Below, one piece after another: positions 1 through 8,300 of a DNA stretch of 20,374 nt (the first letter of the stretch is position 1; every line of letters starts with the position of its first letter). Source of the stretch: a virus; IMG/VR virus record IMGVR_UViG_3300032163_000120, positions 1 to 20,374 of that record; one strand, written 5' to 3'. The translations under genes were made by a program, and so were the position numbers. The notes under the pieces were generated by a model, which was not told the DNA's origin, did no database searches, and saw nothing but the letters and a program-made list of their open reading frames with translations.

Positions 1-3000
1 GGGGATGAGTCTATACGTAAGGGTAAGGTAGTGGGTACTGATATGTATGACAACCCCCTTGTGCAACTCAAGCCCAGGCCCCGGAGTGAGAGGTCGGCAG
101 CAATGCGGGATGCTATGCGCAAGGCCGGGATAGAAGTGCCCGAGGGTACCCCGGAGAGACCAGTGGCACAGAGGGCCAAGACCGGGTTGATATCGGATCA
201 TCCCAACGATAAGCTCACATTGCGAAAGGCACACAAGACCATCCCGGATATCAACAGGGAGTTGGAGAAGTCCAGGCAGGTCCGCAGCCCAGCGGGTAGG
301 AGGAAGGCGGAGGAGTTGTTAGCTGAGAGAAGTGCCAGATCAAAGGCGGAAGTGGTTAAAGAGAAGGGCAAAGAAACCCCCCCTACTCCGTCATACGATG
401 CAGTGGCTGAGCAATTAGGGATTATCTTTAACGGTATGCAGGAGAGGCCGGGTGGGAAGGAGCCTATTGCCCTGTTTACAGATACCAAGACAAAAAGCAC
501 CTTTGGGGTAGAGCCAGGGAAGACTGTGGCAGAGAGCTTACGTAATAGTCGTAAGGTGAATGGTGTTAAGGAAGGGGCTGTTCCTGAGACCCCGGAGAAA
601 CCCCTACCGGCCATAAAGGATACTGCCACCGGTAAGGTATGGGTTGGCACTTCGCACATGGAAGCTCTCTCCAAGGCCGGAGGTGAGGTTAAATCTACCT
701 ACAGGGATGGGTGGGCTGCGCCGAATGGTGCAGAGTTTGTAGAGAAGATTTCCCTGCCAACCAGGGGCGCAGGTGGGAGAGCCTATAGTGCTGAGGAACA
801 GGCTTACATGAAGGCTGAAAGGGAGAGGACCAACGCCAAAGTAGCAGCATTGCGAAGGGGTACCCCGGAGCGTATCCCGACTGCCAAAGAACCTGCACCC
901 GACCTCTTAAAAGAAATTAACAAGCTGGCTCGTAAGATTAAGCGAGAGACCCAACCGGTGGAGGAGACCCTCAAGGAAGCTACGAAGGCCGGGAAGGTAA
1001 ACATTGAGACAGACACAGACCTTATGTTTCAGGCCTTTGGGACTGAGGAGAGAGCACCCCTTCCTACGCCCAAGGCTCGCCCCATTAAGGAGACTCTTAA
1101 GGATGCTGGTACAGTCCTGGGAGCAAGTATCAAAGGTGAGAGAGGATCGGTTAGTGGTAAACCCCTGACAGATGTTGAGGTGGTTGCTGCCCTCAAGCGG
1201 CTTAAGGAAGATTATGCCCGGTACAGTGAGTTGGCTGAATCCGAGATGAAGGATATGGCCGAGTACCTTAAGGAGAATGGTTTTAATCCGGTGCAGATCA
1301 AGAGTCTGGAGGCTGCTGCGGCCACCCCAGTGGCTAATGACCCTACCCCTCCCAAGGTGGTCCTTCCTACCAATATAGAATCCATGACCAGGGACATGAA
1401 AGCACCCATTGCAGAGAGGGGAGTACCTCAGACCCCGTATAAGTATAAGCCGCCCAAGGTAGAGATCACCACAGCCCCTACCAAGCCCACCGAACCCTTT
1501 GCCAGGAAAACCGCAGAGACCGGAGTGGAGACTCAGTTACGCTATATGGAAGAGCATAACCGCATTGTACCTGATTATGAGAAGGGCAGTGGGGTGATGC
1601 CCAAGAGGCAGGAGCCAATCATACCAGGGACCGCTCCCGAGGCCAGTAGAGATATCCGAAAGTCCGCTACCTACCTCTCACCTTCCAAAACCTTTGGTAG
1701 GGTGTTCGGGATCATGAGTCACCCTGTGGTGGATGGCTTTGAGTCCCTGATGTCCTATGTCCACAATACCAAGAATATGGAGAAGTGGACCAAGGATGTC
1801 CTGGCCCCGATCAAGGATAGCTCCAAGGATGTGATGGCTGAGATACAAAAGGTGGTGGACAAGCACCAAGACACTATTGATCTGGCCAATAAACTGGCGG
1901 ATGATAGGAAGTTCCTGGTCAAAGAGTTACGCAATGTAGACAAGACCAGTGAGAGGTATCAAGGTGCGATACAGAAGATAGCCGCAGTAGACAAACAGAT
2001 CAAGGTCTTGGCCCCCAAGATACAAGAAATGTATGGAGACCACACCCTGACCAATGAGGCCCTGGCCCGGCAGTTCTCAGACGTAAGGGTCTACCTCCAT
2101 GCGGCTGATGAGTTGCCCAGGGGGATACTCCTGGATGCTGTGGAACTTAAAGCCTCGCAGCAGTTGCGAGGGTACATGGAGAGCACCAAAGGTGACTTGC
2201 TCAAGGGTGGTGCCCCGGTACTCAAGGGCCAGGCATACATGCCCAGGGTATGGAGTGCCTTAATGGGAGATGAAGGGTTACGCAACATCGCTCAGCAGAA
2301 AGCCGGGCTGCCCGCAGTCCTCAAGTTCATGTCACGTACAGATAATCCCAACTCCTGGTTTCCCTCTGCCCATGGGGCTATGAAATCCTACGTCCCTACT
2401 GTAGAGTACAAGGTGGCGTTTCAACCCTTCGTCAACAGGTGGAATAGATTTGCCAGCACCACACAACGTGCGGTCCTGGGTGAATATATGCAGAGATGGA
2501 TACAGGAGAATGTCAACCGCAGGATACCCAATAACATGGAGCGTATCCTTAATGGGGCTGTGGCCTTAGAGTACACCCGATTGATTGGCCTATCCCTGTC
2601 GGTAGGGTTCAAGCACGTTTTGAAGCTGGTGAATACCATGTCCACCTTTGGGGCAGGCACAACGGCTAAGGCCACAGTACAGTATGGCAAAGTACCGGTC
2701 CAAGCCCTGGCTGATAAGCTGGGAGTCAAGGGGGCACATAATGAGTTGCGTGTGGTTCGGTCTTATGTCAACATGGAGCAGATGGTACGTCAGTTGGATG
2801 AGAATCCTATGTTGGGTAAGATCAGTGCCAAGACCAAGGCCTTCCTGGGAAACCCTGTAACTGCGGTGGAGATGATGGACAATGGTATCTCTGTCCTGGC
2901 AGGTATTGCCAAGGGTACAGGTAGGGGTATGTCACCGGAGACGATTCACCGTGCTATCTGGTCCACAATCTTCGACTGCAACTTCCGATCAGGGTTTGAC

Positions 3001-3606
3001 CAACCCTTATGGCAGAAGAGTACCATCAACCGTATGTGGTCTATGTTCCAGATGACCCCGTTCAAGCTGGCTGAGTTCAAACTCAAGGTCATACGCAATA
3101 TGACTGAGGATGTGGCGAGTATGGCCAAGGGCCAGGGTGGGGTGAAGGATACCTTTGGGACCCATTATAGTACCATCTTCATGCGCTACATGATGGCGGT
3201 AGGGGCAGCAGAAGCAATTGCTCGATCCCAGGGTACTTCTATCGTTGAGTTGTTCCTCCATGTGCCCTTTGTCTCTGATGTCTTTCACGGGACCAAACAG
3301 TCCCCTTACTTCCAACTTGGTAAGATACAGGCTGCGGAATCCCCAGTAGTGCAAATGATTGGCCGCCTTCATGCCAAAGGTCTGACCCCGGAGGGTGTCA
3401 CCTCTGCCGTTGCGGGTCAGATGACGGAGTTTGGTCCTATAACCAAGGTACGGAAAGCTATTAATGACAAGTACCCCAAGACCTATGAGGGTCCAAACCA
3501 GTATCTCCTGGGCCTTAAGAAGCTGGAACATAATAAACCCACCCATACCTTACGAGAAGTGAACAGGAACCTACACACTCTTAAGAAGACTGTTTGGGGA
3601 AGGTAA
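1..3606 (+). CDS. Large structural/ejection-type virion protein (5' end outside window)
   Basis: The frame is open from base 1 (Gly-Asp-Glu-Ser...), so the true start lies left of the window; the GTG at 31 is only the first internal candidate. At least 1191 residues are encoded, ending in TAA. Roughly the first 550 residues are Lys/Pro/Glu/Thr-rich and look disordered, with repeated 'TPE' and 'APxP' stretches. From about residue 550 the sequence becomes folded-looking, with helical, heptad-like segments (about 590-680) and hydrophobic stretches near 'IGLSLSVGFKHVLKLV' and 'FMRYMMAVGAAEAIA'. No catalytic motif was recognised. A giant protein with a disordered N-terminus just before the tail fibre fits an internal virion/ejection protein or a large polyvalent-type protein, but that is inference from position and size. 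The following gene starts 4 nt after its stop, so the two are probably co-transcribed. Confidence 0.8.
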   Translation, partial: GDESIRKGKVVGTDMYDNPLVQLKPRPRSERSAAMRDAMRKAGIEVPEGTPERPVAQRAKTGLISDHPNDKLTLRKAHKTIPDINRELEKSRQVRSPAGRRKAEELLAERSARSKAEVVKEKGKETPPTPSYDAVAEQLGIIFNGMQERPGGKEPIALFTDTKTKSTFGVEPGKTVAESLRNSRKVNGVKEGAVPETPEKPLPAIKDTATGKVWVGTSHMEALSKAGGEVKSTYRDGWAAPNGAEFVEKISLPTRGAGGRAYSAEEQAYMKAERERTNAKVAALRRGTPERIPTAKEPAPDLLKEINKLARKIKRETQPVEETLKEATKAGKVNIETDTDLMFQAFGTEERAPLPTPKARPIKETLKDAGTVLGASIKGERGSVSGKPLTDVEVVAALKRLKEDYARYSELAESEMKDMAEYLKENGFNPVQIKSLEAAAATPVANDPTPPKVVLPTNIESMTRDMKAPIAERGVPQTPYKYKPPKVEITTAPTKPTEPFARKTAETGVETQLRYMEEHNRIVPDYEKGSGVMPKRQEPIIPGTAPEASRDIRKSATYLSPSKTFGRVFGIMSHPVVDGFESLMSYVHNTKNMEKWTKDVLAPIKDSSKDVMAEIQKVVDKHQDTIDLANKLADDRKFLVKELRNVDKTSERYQGAIQKIAAVDKQIKVLAPKIQEMYGDHTLTNEALARQFSDVRVYLHAADELPRGILLDAVELKASQQLRGYMESTKGDLLKGGAPVLKGQAYMPRVWSALMGDEGLRNIAQQKAGLPAVLKFMSRTDNPNSWFPSAHGAMKSYVPTVEYKVAFQPFVNRWNRFASTTQRAVLGEYMQRWIQENVNRRIPNNMERILNGAVALEYTRLIGLSLSVGFKHVLKLVNTMSTFGAGTTAKATVQYGKVPVQALADKLGVKGAHNELRVVRSYVNMEQMVRQLDENPMLGKISAKTKAFLGNPVTAVEMMDNGISVLAGIAKGTGRGMSPETIHRAIWSTIFDCNFRSGFDQPLWQKSTINRMWSMFQMTPFKLAEFKLKVIRNMTEDVASMAKGQGGVKDTFGTHYSTIFMRYMMAVGAAEAIARSQGTSIVELFLHVPFVSDVFHGTKQSPYFQLGKIQAAESPVVQMIGRLHAKGLTPEGVTSAVAGQMTEFGPITKVRKAINDKYPKTYEGPNQYLLGLKKLEHNKPTHTLREVNRNLHTLKKTVWGR

Positions 3607-3609
3607 GGT

Positions 3610-5196
3610 ATGTCTGATACACCAATCACACCGGATATCAATGTTCCCAGGGGATTTAATACCACCAAGATGAGGTCGGTAGTTCCCCCTGGTATGGGGG
3701 AGTTGAATTATATCCAGATGCTCCTGGCAGGGCTGATAGACCAGAGTCTATATACCACCTCATCCCCTACCTTTGCGGCCCTGACCTTATCAGGTCTTAC
3801 TGCATCCACCCTGGTGGGGACCACGGCTGCCAAGCAGTTGCAGAGCGTCAACCCCGGAACCAGCTTGAGTCTATCCGGGACCAATCTTAATACTATTCAA
3901 GGGATAAGGACAGCGGATAGCCCTACCTTTACCGGTCTTACCCTGGGAAGTATGGCCGGGATACTAAAAGCGGCCGCTGGGGTTGTGGCCGCTGCCACTA
4001 TCGGGAACAGTCTGAGTTATTCAGCCCCTACCCTGGACGCCATCCAGGGAATACGTACTGTGGATACCCCATCCTTTGCCGGACTCAAGCTGACCACCAG
4101 CCCATCGGTGGGCAAGATATGGAAGTGTAGCAACGTGGATGGTAGTGGGGGGTGGGATACGGTAGGTGGCATGGTGTACCCCGGTGCGGGTCTTCCTGTT
4201 TCAACCGGCGCTGCCTGGGATACATCTGTGGCCAATGATGTCTCTAACGCTCGAAAGTTTCTACGGGAGTTATCCGTAGCCGGTGTGTTCCAGACTCCAG
4301 TATGGGACACCCTCCTGGCTGCCGACATCCCGGATATCTCCGCAACGTATGTGCCTAAATCCCTTTATGATGCTCAGACCATCCTGGCGGCGACTACGGA
4401 CAATACTCCTGCGGCCCTGACTGTAGGCGAGCAAACACTGGTGGGGAGGATCACCAGCGGTAATATCGCAGCCCTCTCCGTTAGTCAGGTCAAAACCCTG
4501 TTGGCCATTGCCCAGGCGGATGTAACCGGACTGCACACTGCCGATTCCCCTACCTTTGCCGGGGCCACCTTTACGGGGTTAGCGGTTAATCGCCCAGTAC
4601 AAACAGGTGATACTAAGTTTCTTGATACCCCTACCTGGGCAGACTTTAAAGGCAACCTTGCTATTGCCCAAGCTGATGTCTCTGGTCTACATACCGCCGA
4701 CTCTCCCACCTTTGCCGGGGCCACTATTGGTTCTCTGGCCGGGATAGTCAAGGCTGCTGCCGGAGTATTGAGTGCCCAGGCCCTGGGTGCCGCCGACCTC
4801 AAGTTATTTATGAATACTGCCGGCAATGGTATCGAGTGGGCCAATGGGATGAAATTGATATCATTTACCAGAGATATATCTATAGCCGCAGGTACACAGG
4901 CGGTAACAGGTGTGGGATTTAAGGGTTCTCATGCTTTCTTTCTTTCTATGATAAATGGCGGTCTTTATATGTGCCAAGGATTTGATAATGGAGTAGTTCC
5001 ATATCATATACTTGCTAACGCATGGACTACTTGGCATATAGATTCAACCTATAGCGTACTTGGAGTAGGAGCGGATTTAGCTAATTATCTGGTAGGAAGA
5101 ATAACTTCCTGGGATAGTGATGGATTCACTATCACCTGGGGCAAGGTAGGGACTCCGGCAGGAACCTGCACTGTTTATGTATTTGTATTTAGATAG
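3610..5196 (+). CDS. Tail fibre / receptor-binding protein
   Basis: The protein has 528 residues and starts at an ATG 3 bases after the upstream stop, behind GGAAGG. The N-terminal and middle parts are built from phage-fibre repeats of the type 'TADSPTFAGATFTGL', seen at least five times in variants (TTSSPTFAALTLSGL, TADSPTFTGLTLGSM, TVDTPSFAGLKL). Two longer internal duplications are present: 'LAIAQADVTGLHTADSPTF' against 'LAIAQADVSGLHTADSPTF', and 'GSMAGILKAAAGVV' against 'GSLAGIVKAAAGVL'. Such repeats form beta-rich fibre shafts in known phages. The last 110 residues (from about 'MKLISFTRDISI') contain no repeats, are aromatic-rich and should be the receptor-binding tip. The DNA for this tip is clearly more AT-rich than the shaft. 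The role in host attachment is inferred from the family and from its place between a virion gene and the lysis genes. Confidence 0.85.
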   Translation: MSDTPITPDINVPRGFNTTKMRSVVPPGMGELNYIQMLLAGLIDQSLYTTSSPTFAALTLSGLTASTLVGTTAAKQLQSVNPGTSLSLSGTNLNTIQGIRTADSPTFTGLTLGSMAGILKAAAGVVAAATIGNSLSYSAPTLDAIQGIRTVDTPSFAGLKLTTSPSVGKIWKCSNVDGSGGWDTVGGMVYPGAGLPVSTGAAWDTSVANDVSNARKFLRELSVAGVFQTPVWDTLLAADIPDISATYVPKSLYDAQTILAATTDNTPAALTVGEQTLVGRITSGNIAALSVSQVKTLLAIAQADVTGLHTADSPTFAGATFTGLAVNRPVQTGDTKFLDTPTWADFKGNLAIAQADVSGLHTADSPTFAGATIGSLAGIVKAAAGVLSAQALGAADLKLFMNTAGNGIEWANGMKLISFTRDISIAAGTQAVTGVGFKGSHAFFLSMINGGLYMCQGFDNGVVPYHILANAWTTWHIDSTYSVLGVGADLANYLVGRITSWDSDGFTITWGKVGTPAGTCTVYVFVFR

Positions 5197-5205
5197 GAGG
5201 GGACT

Positions 5206-5577
5206 ATGCGAGTTTGTTACGAAAAGGTAACCAAGAGAATCATTGAGATGCAGTCAGGAGGAGATACTGAAGACCATTTGCAGACCTTGATTGACAATGC
5301 AGTCCGGGCCGGTTGGGACCCATCTGCCATCACCTGTGTCTATATGGACGATGCTCAATATGCCGCCGCACAAGCAGCCGACCCAGTGCAATCTGCGGCC
5401 AAGGCAGCACAAGCGGCAAATACCCTGGCCCGGCAGACCGATATGGCCATCATCCTGCCATCCTGGGCACAGGTGGCAGCCGCAGTGGATAGATTATCGA
5501 ACCTGACAGATGCCAAGGTGTTTATCAAAAAACTGACCAGGGTGGTCTACTGGCTGGTTAAGAACTCACAAACCTAA
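5206..5577 (+). CDS. Small protein downstream of the tail fibre, function unknown
   Basis: This 123-residue protein starts at ATG 5206 with a perfect AGGAGG at 5195-5200 that overlaps the tail-fibre stop (TAGGAGG). It contains no signal peptide or membrane segment. The N-terminal half has 'MQSGGDTEDHLQTLIDNAVRAGW'-like helices, the centre is alanine-rich (AAAQAADPVQSAAKAAQAAN), and the C-terminal part ends with a Trp/Tyr-containing helix (KLTRVVYWLVKN). Small Ala-rich proteins of this kind often follow tail-fibre genes and may be fibre chaperones or minor structural parts, but I do not recognise the family. The tight spacing to both neighbours indicates translation from the same transcript as the fibre. 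Confidence 0.75.
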   Translation: MRVCYEKVTKRIIEMQSGGDTEDHLQTLIDNAVRAGWDPSAITCVYMDDAQYAAAQAADPVQSAAKAAQAANTLARQTDMAIILPSWAQVAAAVDRLSNLTDAKVFIKKLTRVVYWLVKNSQT

Positions 5578-5590
5578 AGGAGGGGTGACA

Positions 5591-5821
5591 ATGATAGATG
5601 AAATGGAAGTGTTGCGGCTGAAATTGATTAACACCCAGCTTCAAGCCCAATCTTTGGAACGGGACGTGATTGTTTTGAATTATGCCCGGCTGTTACAGGA
5701 GGCTCAGGGCCTCCAGCAAGAGATAAGTAAAATAGAGGAGGAGGTGAGGAGAGATGAAGAAACAAGGATTGAAAAAGAGTTTGATGGTCTTACTGGCAGC
5801 GCTGATCCTAACGCTCAGTAG
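5591..5821 (+). CDS. Small coiled-coil protein, function unknown
   Basis: A 76-residue acidic protein. ATG 5591 is preferred over the in-frame GTG at 5585 because AAGGAGGGG (5577-5585) sits about six bases upstream of it. Nearly the whole chain is a heptad-patterned helix (EVLRLKLINTQLQAQSLE, then QEAQGLQQEISKIEEEVRR), with no signal peptide or membrane segment. Its last 68 bases overlap the start of the exported fibronectin-like gene in another frame. The overlap and the coiled coil recall spanin-type pairs, but the lack of a membrane anchor argues against an inner-membrane spanin. A small structural or scaffold role is equally possible. Confidence 0.65.
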   Translation: MIDEMEVLRLKLINTQLQAQSLERDVIVLNYARLLQEAQGLQQEISKIEEEVRRDEETRIEKEFDGLTGSADPNAQ

Positions 5822-6167
5822 TGTTGCCTTTGCTGGCCAGGATGTTAAGTTCCTCTGGGACCCGTACACGGCAGACCCCATTGTTGGGTTCAAGTTGTAC
5901 ATGGCCAGTACCCCCAACGTATCTGTGGTCCCAGCTAACCTGGTGGCCACCATACCTGGGCAGGCAGTTGTGAATTACACCCAGGTGAATACTCCGGTTG
6001 GGATGCACTATTGGGTACTCACAGCCTACAACGCCACACTGGAGAGCGATAAGAGCAATGAGGTCAATTATACCGTCAAGCTCAAACCGCCTTCCGGGCT
6101 TAGCAGTACAGTTGTTTTATCCTTTACTGGGACCACTACGATTATGGTCTCTAATATTAAAAAGTGA
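5754..6167 (+). CDS. Exported fibronectin type III-like protein
   Basis: 137 residues. It starts at ATG 5754 with GGAGGAGG centred about ten bases upstream, inside the preceding gene. Residues 1-27 are a clear Sec signal peptide: basic KKQGLKK, then a Leu/Ala core, then a V-A-F-A cleavage site before Gly28. The mature chain opens with 'VKFLWDPYTADPIVGFKLYM', the usual first strands of bacterial fibronectin III domains (W-D-P ... G-Y/F-K-L-Y). It closes with the typical 'SNEVNYTV' G-strand, followed by a Ser/Thr-rich tail. The domain is a non-catalytic binding fold. In a phage this protein would act outside the cytoplasm, either on the cell surface or on released virions. Signal peptide and domain are seen directly; the role is inference. 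Its 3' end touches the next gene's leader. Confidence 0.75.
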   Translation: MKKQGLKKSLMVLLAALILTLSSVAFAGQDVKFLWDPYTADPIVGFKLYMASTPNVSVVPANLVATIPGQAVVNYTQVNTPVGMHYWVLTAYNATLESDKSNEVNYTVKLKPPSGLSSTVVLSFTGTTTIMVSNIKK

Positions 6168-6184
6168 ATTGTGGTGAGGTTGAA

Positions 6185-6745
6185 ATGAGTAATGATCTGA
6201 CTATCTATAACCAGTATGCCCCGGTCATGGATACCGGTGATGCCCTGCTCTATATCGGCAATGCCATTATCAGCCATGTTATTCAATGGTGGGTGAAGTC
6301 CTTCCTGCTCCCCAAGGAGGAGAAAGATAAGTCCATCTTCAACCACGGTAATCTGGTACTGCGTTTGGCGGCCTATGAAGGTAAGACGGATCGCAGGTGG
6401 GTGTTGGATGCCAGGGCCAGTGGGGTCTATCCAGTCCTGTTGTCCCGCTATCTGGAGGAGTACGATGGTCATTGTTACTGGTATCCTCTAAAGGATCAGT
6501 ACGGTCCCCAGCGGGTAGATATCGGTTGCACAGCCCTGGAATTGGCTGGTAAGAAGTATGACTTCGAGGGCTTGGTGAAGAACACCATAGGTAGGGTGAG
6601 CGCCAATGCCCGGAAAGTCTTTTGCACCGAGTCCATATTTATATCTTATCGAGACGGGGGGCATATTGTCACCGGGGACAAGGCCCCACGTCCCGATCAA
6701 CTGCCGTCCCTGGGAGTTTTCAAAGAACCCATTAAATTATTTTAG
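6185..6745 (+). CDS. Permuted papain-fold cysteine hydrolase (NlpC/P60, YiiX-like)
   Basis: 186 residues from ATG 6185, chosen over an in-frame GTG at 6164 because TGAGG lies five bases upstream. The N-terminus 'GDALLYIGNAIISHVIQWW' matches the opening of circularly permuted NlpC/P60 proteins (YiiX/YaeF group), which typically read G-D-hydrophobic followed by I-S-x-x-I-x-x-W. The expected catalytic His is H54 in 'FNHGNLVLRL' and the expected nucleophile is C147 in 'VFCTESIFISY', in the family order His before Cys. No signal peptide is visible. Family members cleave amide or ester bonds in peptidoglycan peptides or lipids. Lying between exported proteins and the endolysin, it could assist cell-wall attack or be a virion component. 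The assignment rests on motif pattern and length, not on a profile search. Confidence 0.7.
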   Translation: MSNDLTIYNQYAPVMDTGDALLYIGNAIISHVIQWWVKSFLLPKEEKDKSIFNHGNLVLRLAAYEGKTDRRWVLDARASGVYPVLLSRYLEEYDGHCYWYPLKDQYGPQRVDIGCTALELAGKKYDFEGLVKNTIGRVSANARKVFCTESIFISYRDGGHIVTGDKAPRPDQLPSLGVFKEPIKLF

Positions 6746-6756
6746 GAAGGTGAAAC

Positions 6757-7464
6757 ATGAAAAGAAAGATTTTTACTTGCTTGACTCTGGCCCTGTTCCT
6801 CCTGGTGGGGTGCGCCCCCTCCATAATCATCAGGCCGGATAAGACAATCGAGATCAAGGGCTATCACTCTGTTGTTCAAAAGGATGGTGGAATCAGTCTT
6901 ACTGCCAAGCCTATTATTTCAGTTGGGTTTCTGGATAGTGCCGTCAAACTGGCAGGGACCCTGGTGCAGGAAGTCATTAAAGTAAACCCAACGCCGACTC
7001 CGGCACCCAGTCCTGTCGTCCCACCTGCGCCTGTGCCATCACCTACCCCAGTTCCACCTACACCTGTTCCTACACCCGCCCCTGGGCCAGTGGTGACAAC
7101 TACCCTTACTTTATTTGATCTACCACAGACAGCTATAGCCATGAATGTGGCAGGGTTTCCGGGCAGGGAGGGGGTGGTGTTATATGCCCTTGGCCAAATG
7201 GCTAACGGCTGGCCGATCCCTGGACAATCAGCCGAATTAATAGCCATTGATGCTTACTATAATCAAATCCAGGCTTGGTATGATGCCCAGGTGACGGCTG
7301 TGGAGAGCAGGTTGAAAGCCGATCCTGGGTTGACTGTAACTATCATTGGTAATGATGCCAAAGATCGCTTTGGTTGCCGGATAGGACCTCCCACAGCGGC
7401 AAGATTACAGGGGTTTGGCAGTAGGATACAGACCGGTATTATCATTCCTGAGAGTTCCTATTAA
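6757..7464 (+). CDS. Lipoprotein with Pro/Thr-rich linker
   Basis: 235 residues starting at ATG 6757 behind AGGAAGG. Residues 1-18 form a signal peptide ending in the lipobox L-V-G-C, so Cys19 should be lipidated. The region up to about 77 looks folded, residues about 78-111 are a Pro/Thr/Val-rich linker (PTPTPAPSPVVPPAPVPSP...), and the last about 120 residues form a second folded segment with one Cys near the end. Linkers of this type usually hold a domain away from a membrane. Its place directly before the holin candidate and endolysin suggests a role in the envelope during lysis (an outer-membrane spanin-like part) or in superinfection exclusion. It is far longer than Rz1-type spanins, and no family is recognised for the C-terminal domain. 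Confidence 0.72.
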   Translation: MKRKIFTCLTLALFLLVGCAPSIIIRPDKTIEIKGYHSVVQKDGGISLTAKPIISVGFLDSAVKLAGTLVQEVIKVNPTPTPAPSPVVPPAPVPSPTPVPPTPVPTPAPGPVVTTTLTLFDLPQTAIAMNVAGFPGREGVVLYALGQMANGWPIPGQSAELIAIDAYYNQIQAWYDAQVTAVESRLKADPGLTVTIIGNDAKDRFGCRIGPPTAARLQGFGSRIQTGIIIPESSY

Positions 7465-7479
7465 GGGGGGAGATTTAAA

Positions 7480-7806
7480 GTGACTACGTTTCATGAAGGA
7501 CTTCTGATTGCGTTTGCTACTATTGTTCTGACACTCTTTGCCAGGTGGATATGGGACCGCTGGTTATCAGAAGCCAGTCGAGTAACCCTGAAATCATGTG
7601 AAATGGCTCGTAAGTTATGCCAACAACAGTTATTGGATAAGATATGTTCCCAAGGGGAAAGACTTGACGATGGGGATTTGACTTTTAAATCTACACGACA
7701 TTATCAGAGGGCTGTGATCCTCACTCTTTTACAGCTATGTAATAAAATGGGGGTTGACTGTGACAGTATTACCAAGGTCATGGTTGACCAGGATATACTC
7801 CAATGA
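7480..7806 (+). CDS. One-TM small membrane protein, holin candidate
   Basis: 108 residues from GTG 7480, with an AAGGGGGGAG purine tract 6-17 bases upstream. Residues about 7-25 form one hydrophobic segment (LLIAFATIVLTLFARWIW), followed by a soluble, Cys-containing domain with five cysteines. The stop codon overlaps the endolysin start by 4 nt (ATGA). A membrane protein translationally coupled to an endolysin is the classic position of a holin, although the topology (one TM and a long C-terminal domain) is not that of the best known holin classes. It could instead be an anchor or antiholin-like regulator. The holin role is inference from neighbourhood. Confidence 0.65.
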   Translation: MTTFHEGLLIAFATIVLTLFARWIWDRWLSEASRVTLKSCEMARKLCQQQLLDKICSQGERLDDGDLTFKSTRHYQRAVILTLLQLCNKMGVDCDSITKVMVDQDILQ

Positions 7807-8108
7807 GCGAGTTATTTGAAAAGAGAGTCCTCTTCTCCCGGCTGATACCCCGGCTCCTGGACCGGATGGTGGAGGCGGGATATACCCCTTTGATAGGGAA
7901 GGATGGGTTGAAGCACAAGGTAGGATCACTCCACTTTGAGGGCCTGGCTATGGATGTGGACCTGTTCAGGGGTGGGGTGTACTTGGAGAAGACAGAAGAC
8001 CACCTACAGTTCGGGGAGTGGTGGGAATCACTGCACCCGGACTGCCGATGGGGTGGGAGGTTTGAGGATGGTAACCACTACAGCATCACCTACCAGGAAA
8101 AGAAATAA
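7803..8108 (+). CDS. Endolysin, M15 family zinc peptidase (L-alanyl-D-glutamate/D-Ala-D-Ala type)
   Basis: 101 residues. ATG 7803 overlaps the previous stop by 4 nt. The motif S-L-H-F-E-G-L-A-M-D (residues 42-51) supplies His44 and Asp51, and 'DGNHYSI' supplies His92, the three zinc ligands of the M15 peptidases. The stretch 'LHPDCRWGGRFEDGNHY' (77-93) is the signature of small phage endolysins of the T5/Ply500 type, in which Trp-Gly-Gly precedes the last ligand. The protein is short (about 130-140 residues is usual) and carries only the catalytic domain, with no wall-binding module and no signal peptide, so it needs a holin to reach peptidoglycan. It should cut the peptide stem of the wall at the end of infection. 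It is the last plus-strand gene. Confidence 0.88.
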   Translation: MSELFEKRVLFSRLIPRLLDRMVEAGYTPLIGKDGLKHKVGSLHFEGLAMDVDLFRGGVYLEKTEDHLQFGEWWESLHPDCRWGGRFEDGNHYSITYQEKK

Positions 8109-8117
8109 CCCACCTAC

Positions 8118-8300
8118 CTATTCTAATACCGACCACCCACACAGGGTAGCCTTGGGAAAGGTTGCAGTTTTAAATTTGCCATCCGACATAGCGGTATACC
8201 GAAATACCAATACCGTCTCATTATCACACACCATCTCCACATCACGAAAGGTATAGGTCCTTCCAGTAGGGGTGAAGATACATAGTATACTGTACCTCAT
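8118..8300 (-). CDS. Nested 60-residue protein inside the DUF1737-like frame
   Basis: Internal ATG at 8300 lies eight bases after a perfect AGGAGG (8314-8309 on the minus strand), as strong as any ribosome binding site in the window. The product 'MRYSILCIFTPTGRTYTFRDV...' looks like an independent beta-rich small phage protein (x-F-x-G-x-T-Y-x-F-x-x-V, then 'LVFRYTAMSDGKFK'). Because it is in frame with the upstream gene and no stop separates them, the cell may make both the long and the short form. No function is recognised. Confidence 0.55.
   Translation of the reverse strand: MRYSILCIFTPTGRTYTFRDVEMVCDNETVLVFRYTAMSDGKFKTATFPKATLCGWSVLE

Noticed and set aside
5591-6167. Rz/Rz1 spanin pair
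   Set aside because: The first protein has no membrane segment and the second has a signal peptidase I-type site with no lipobox, so the overlap alone is not enough.
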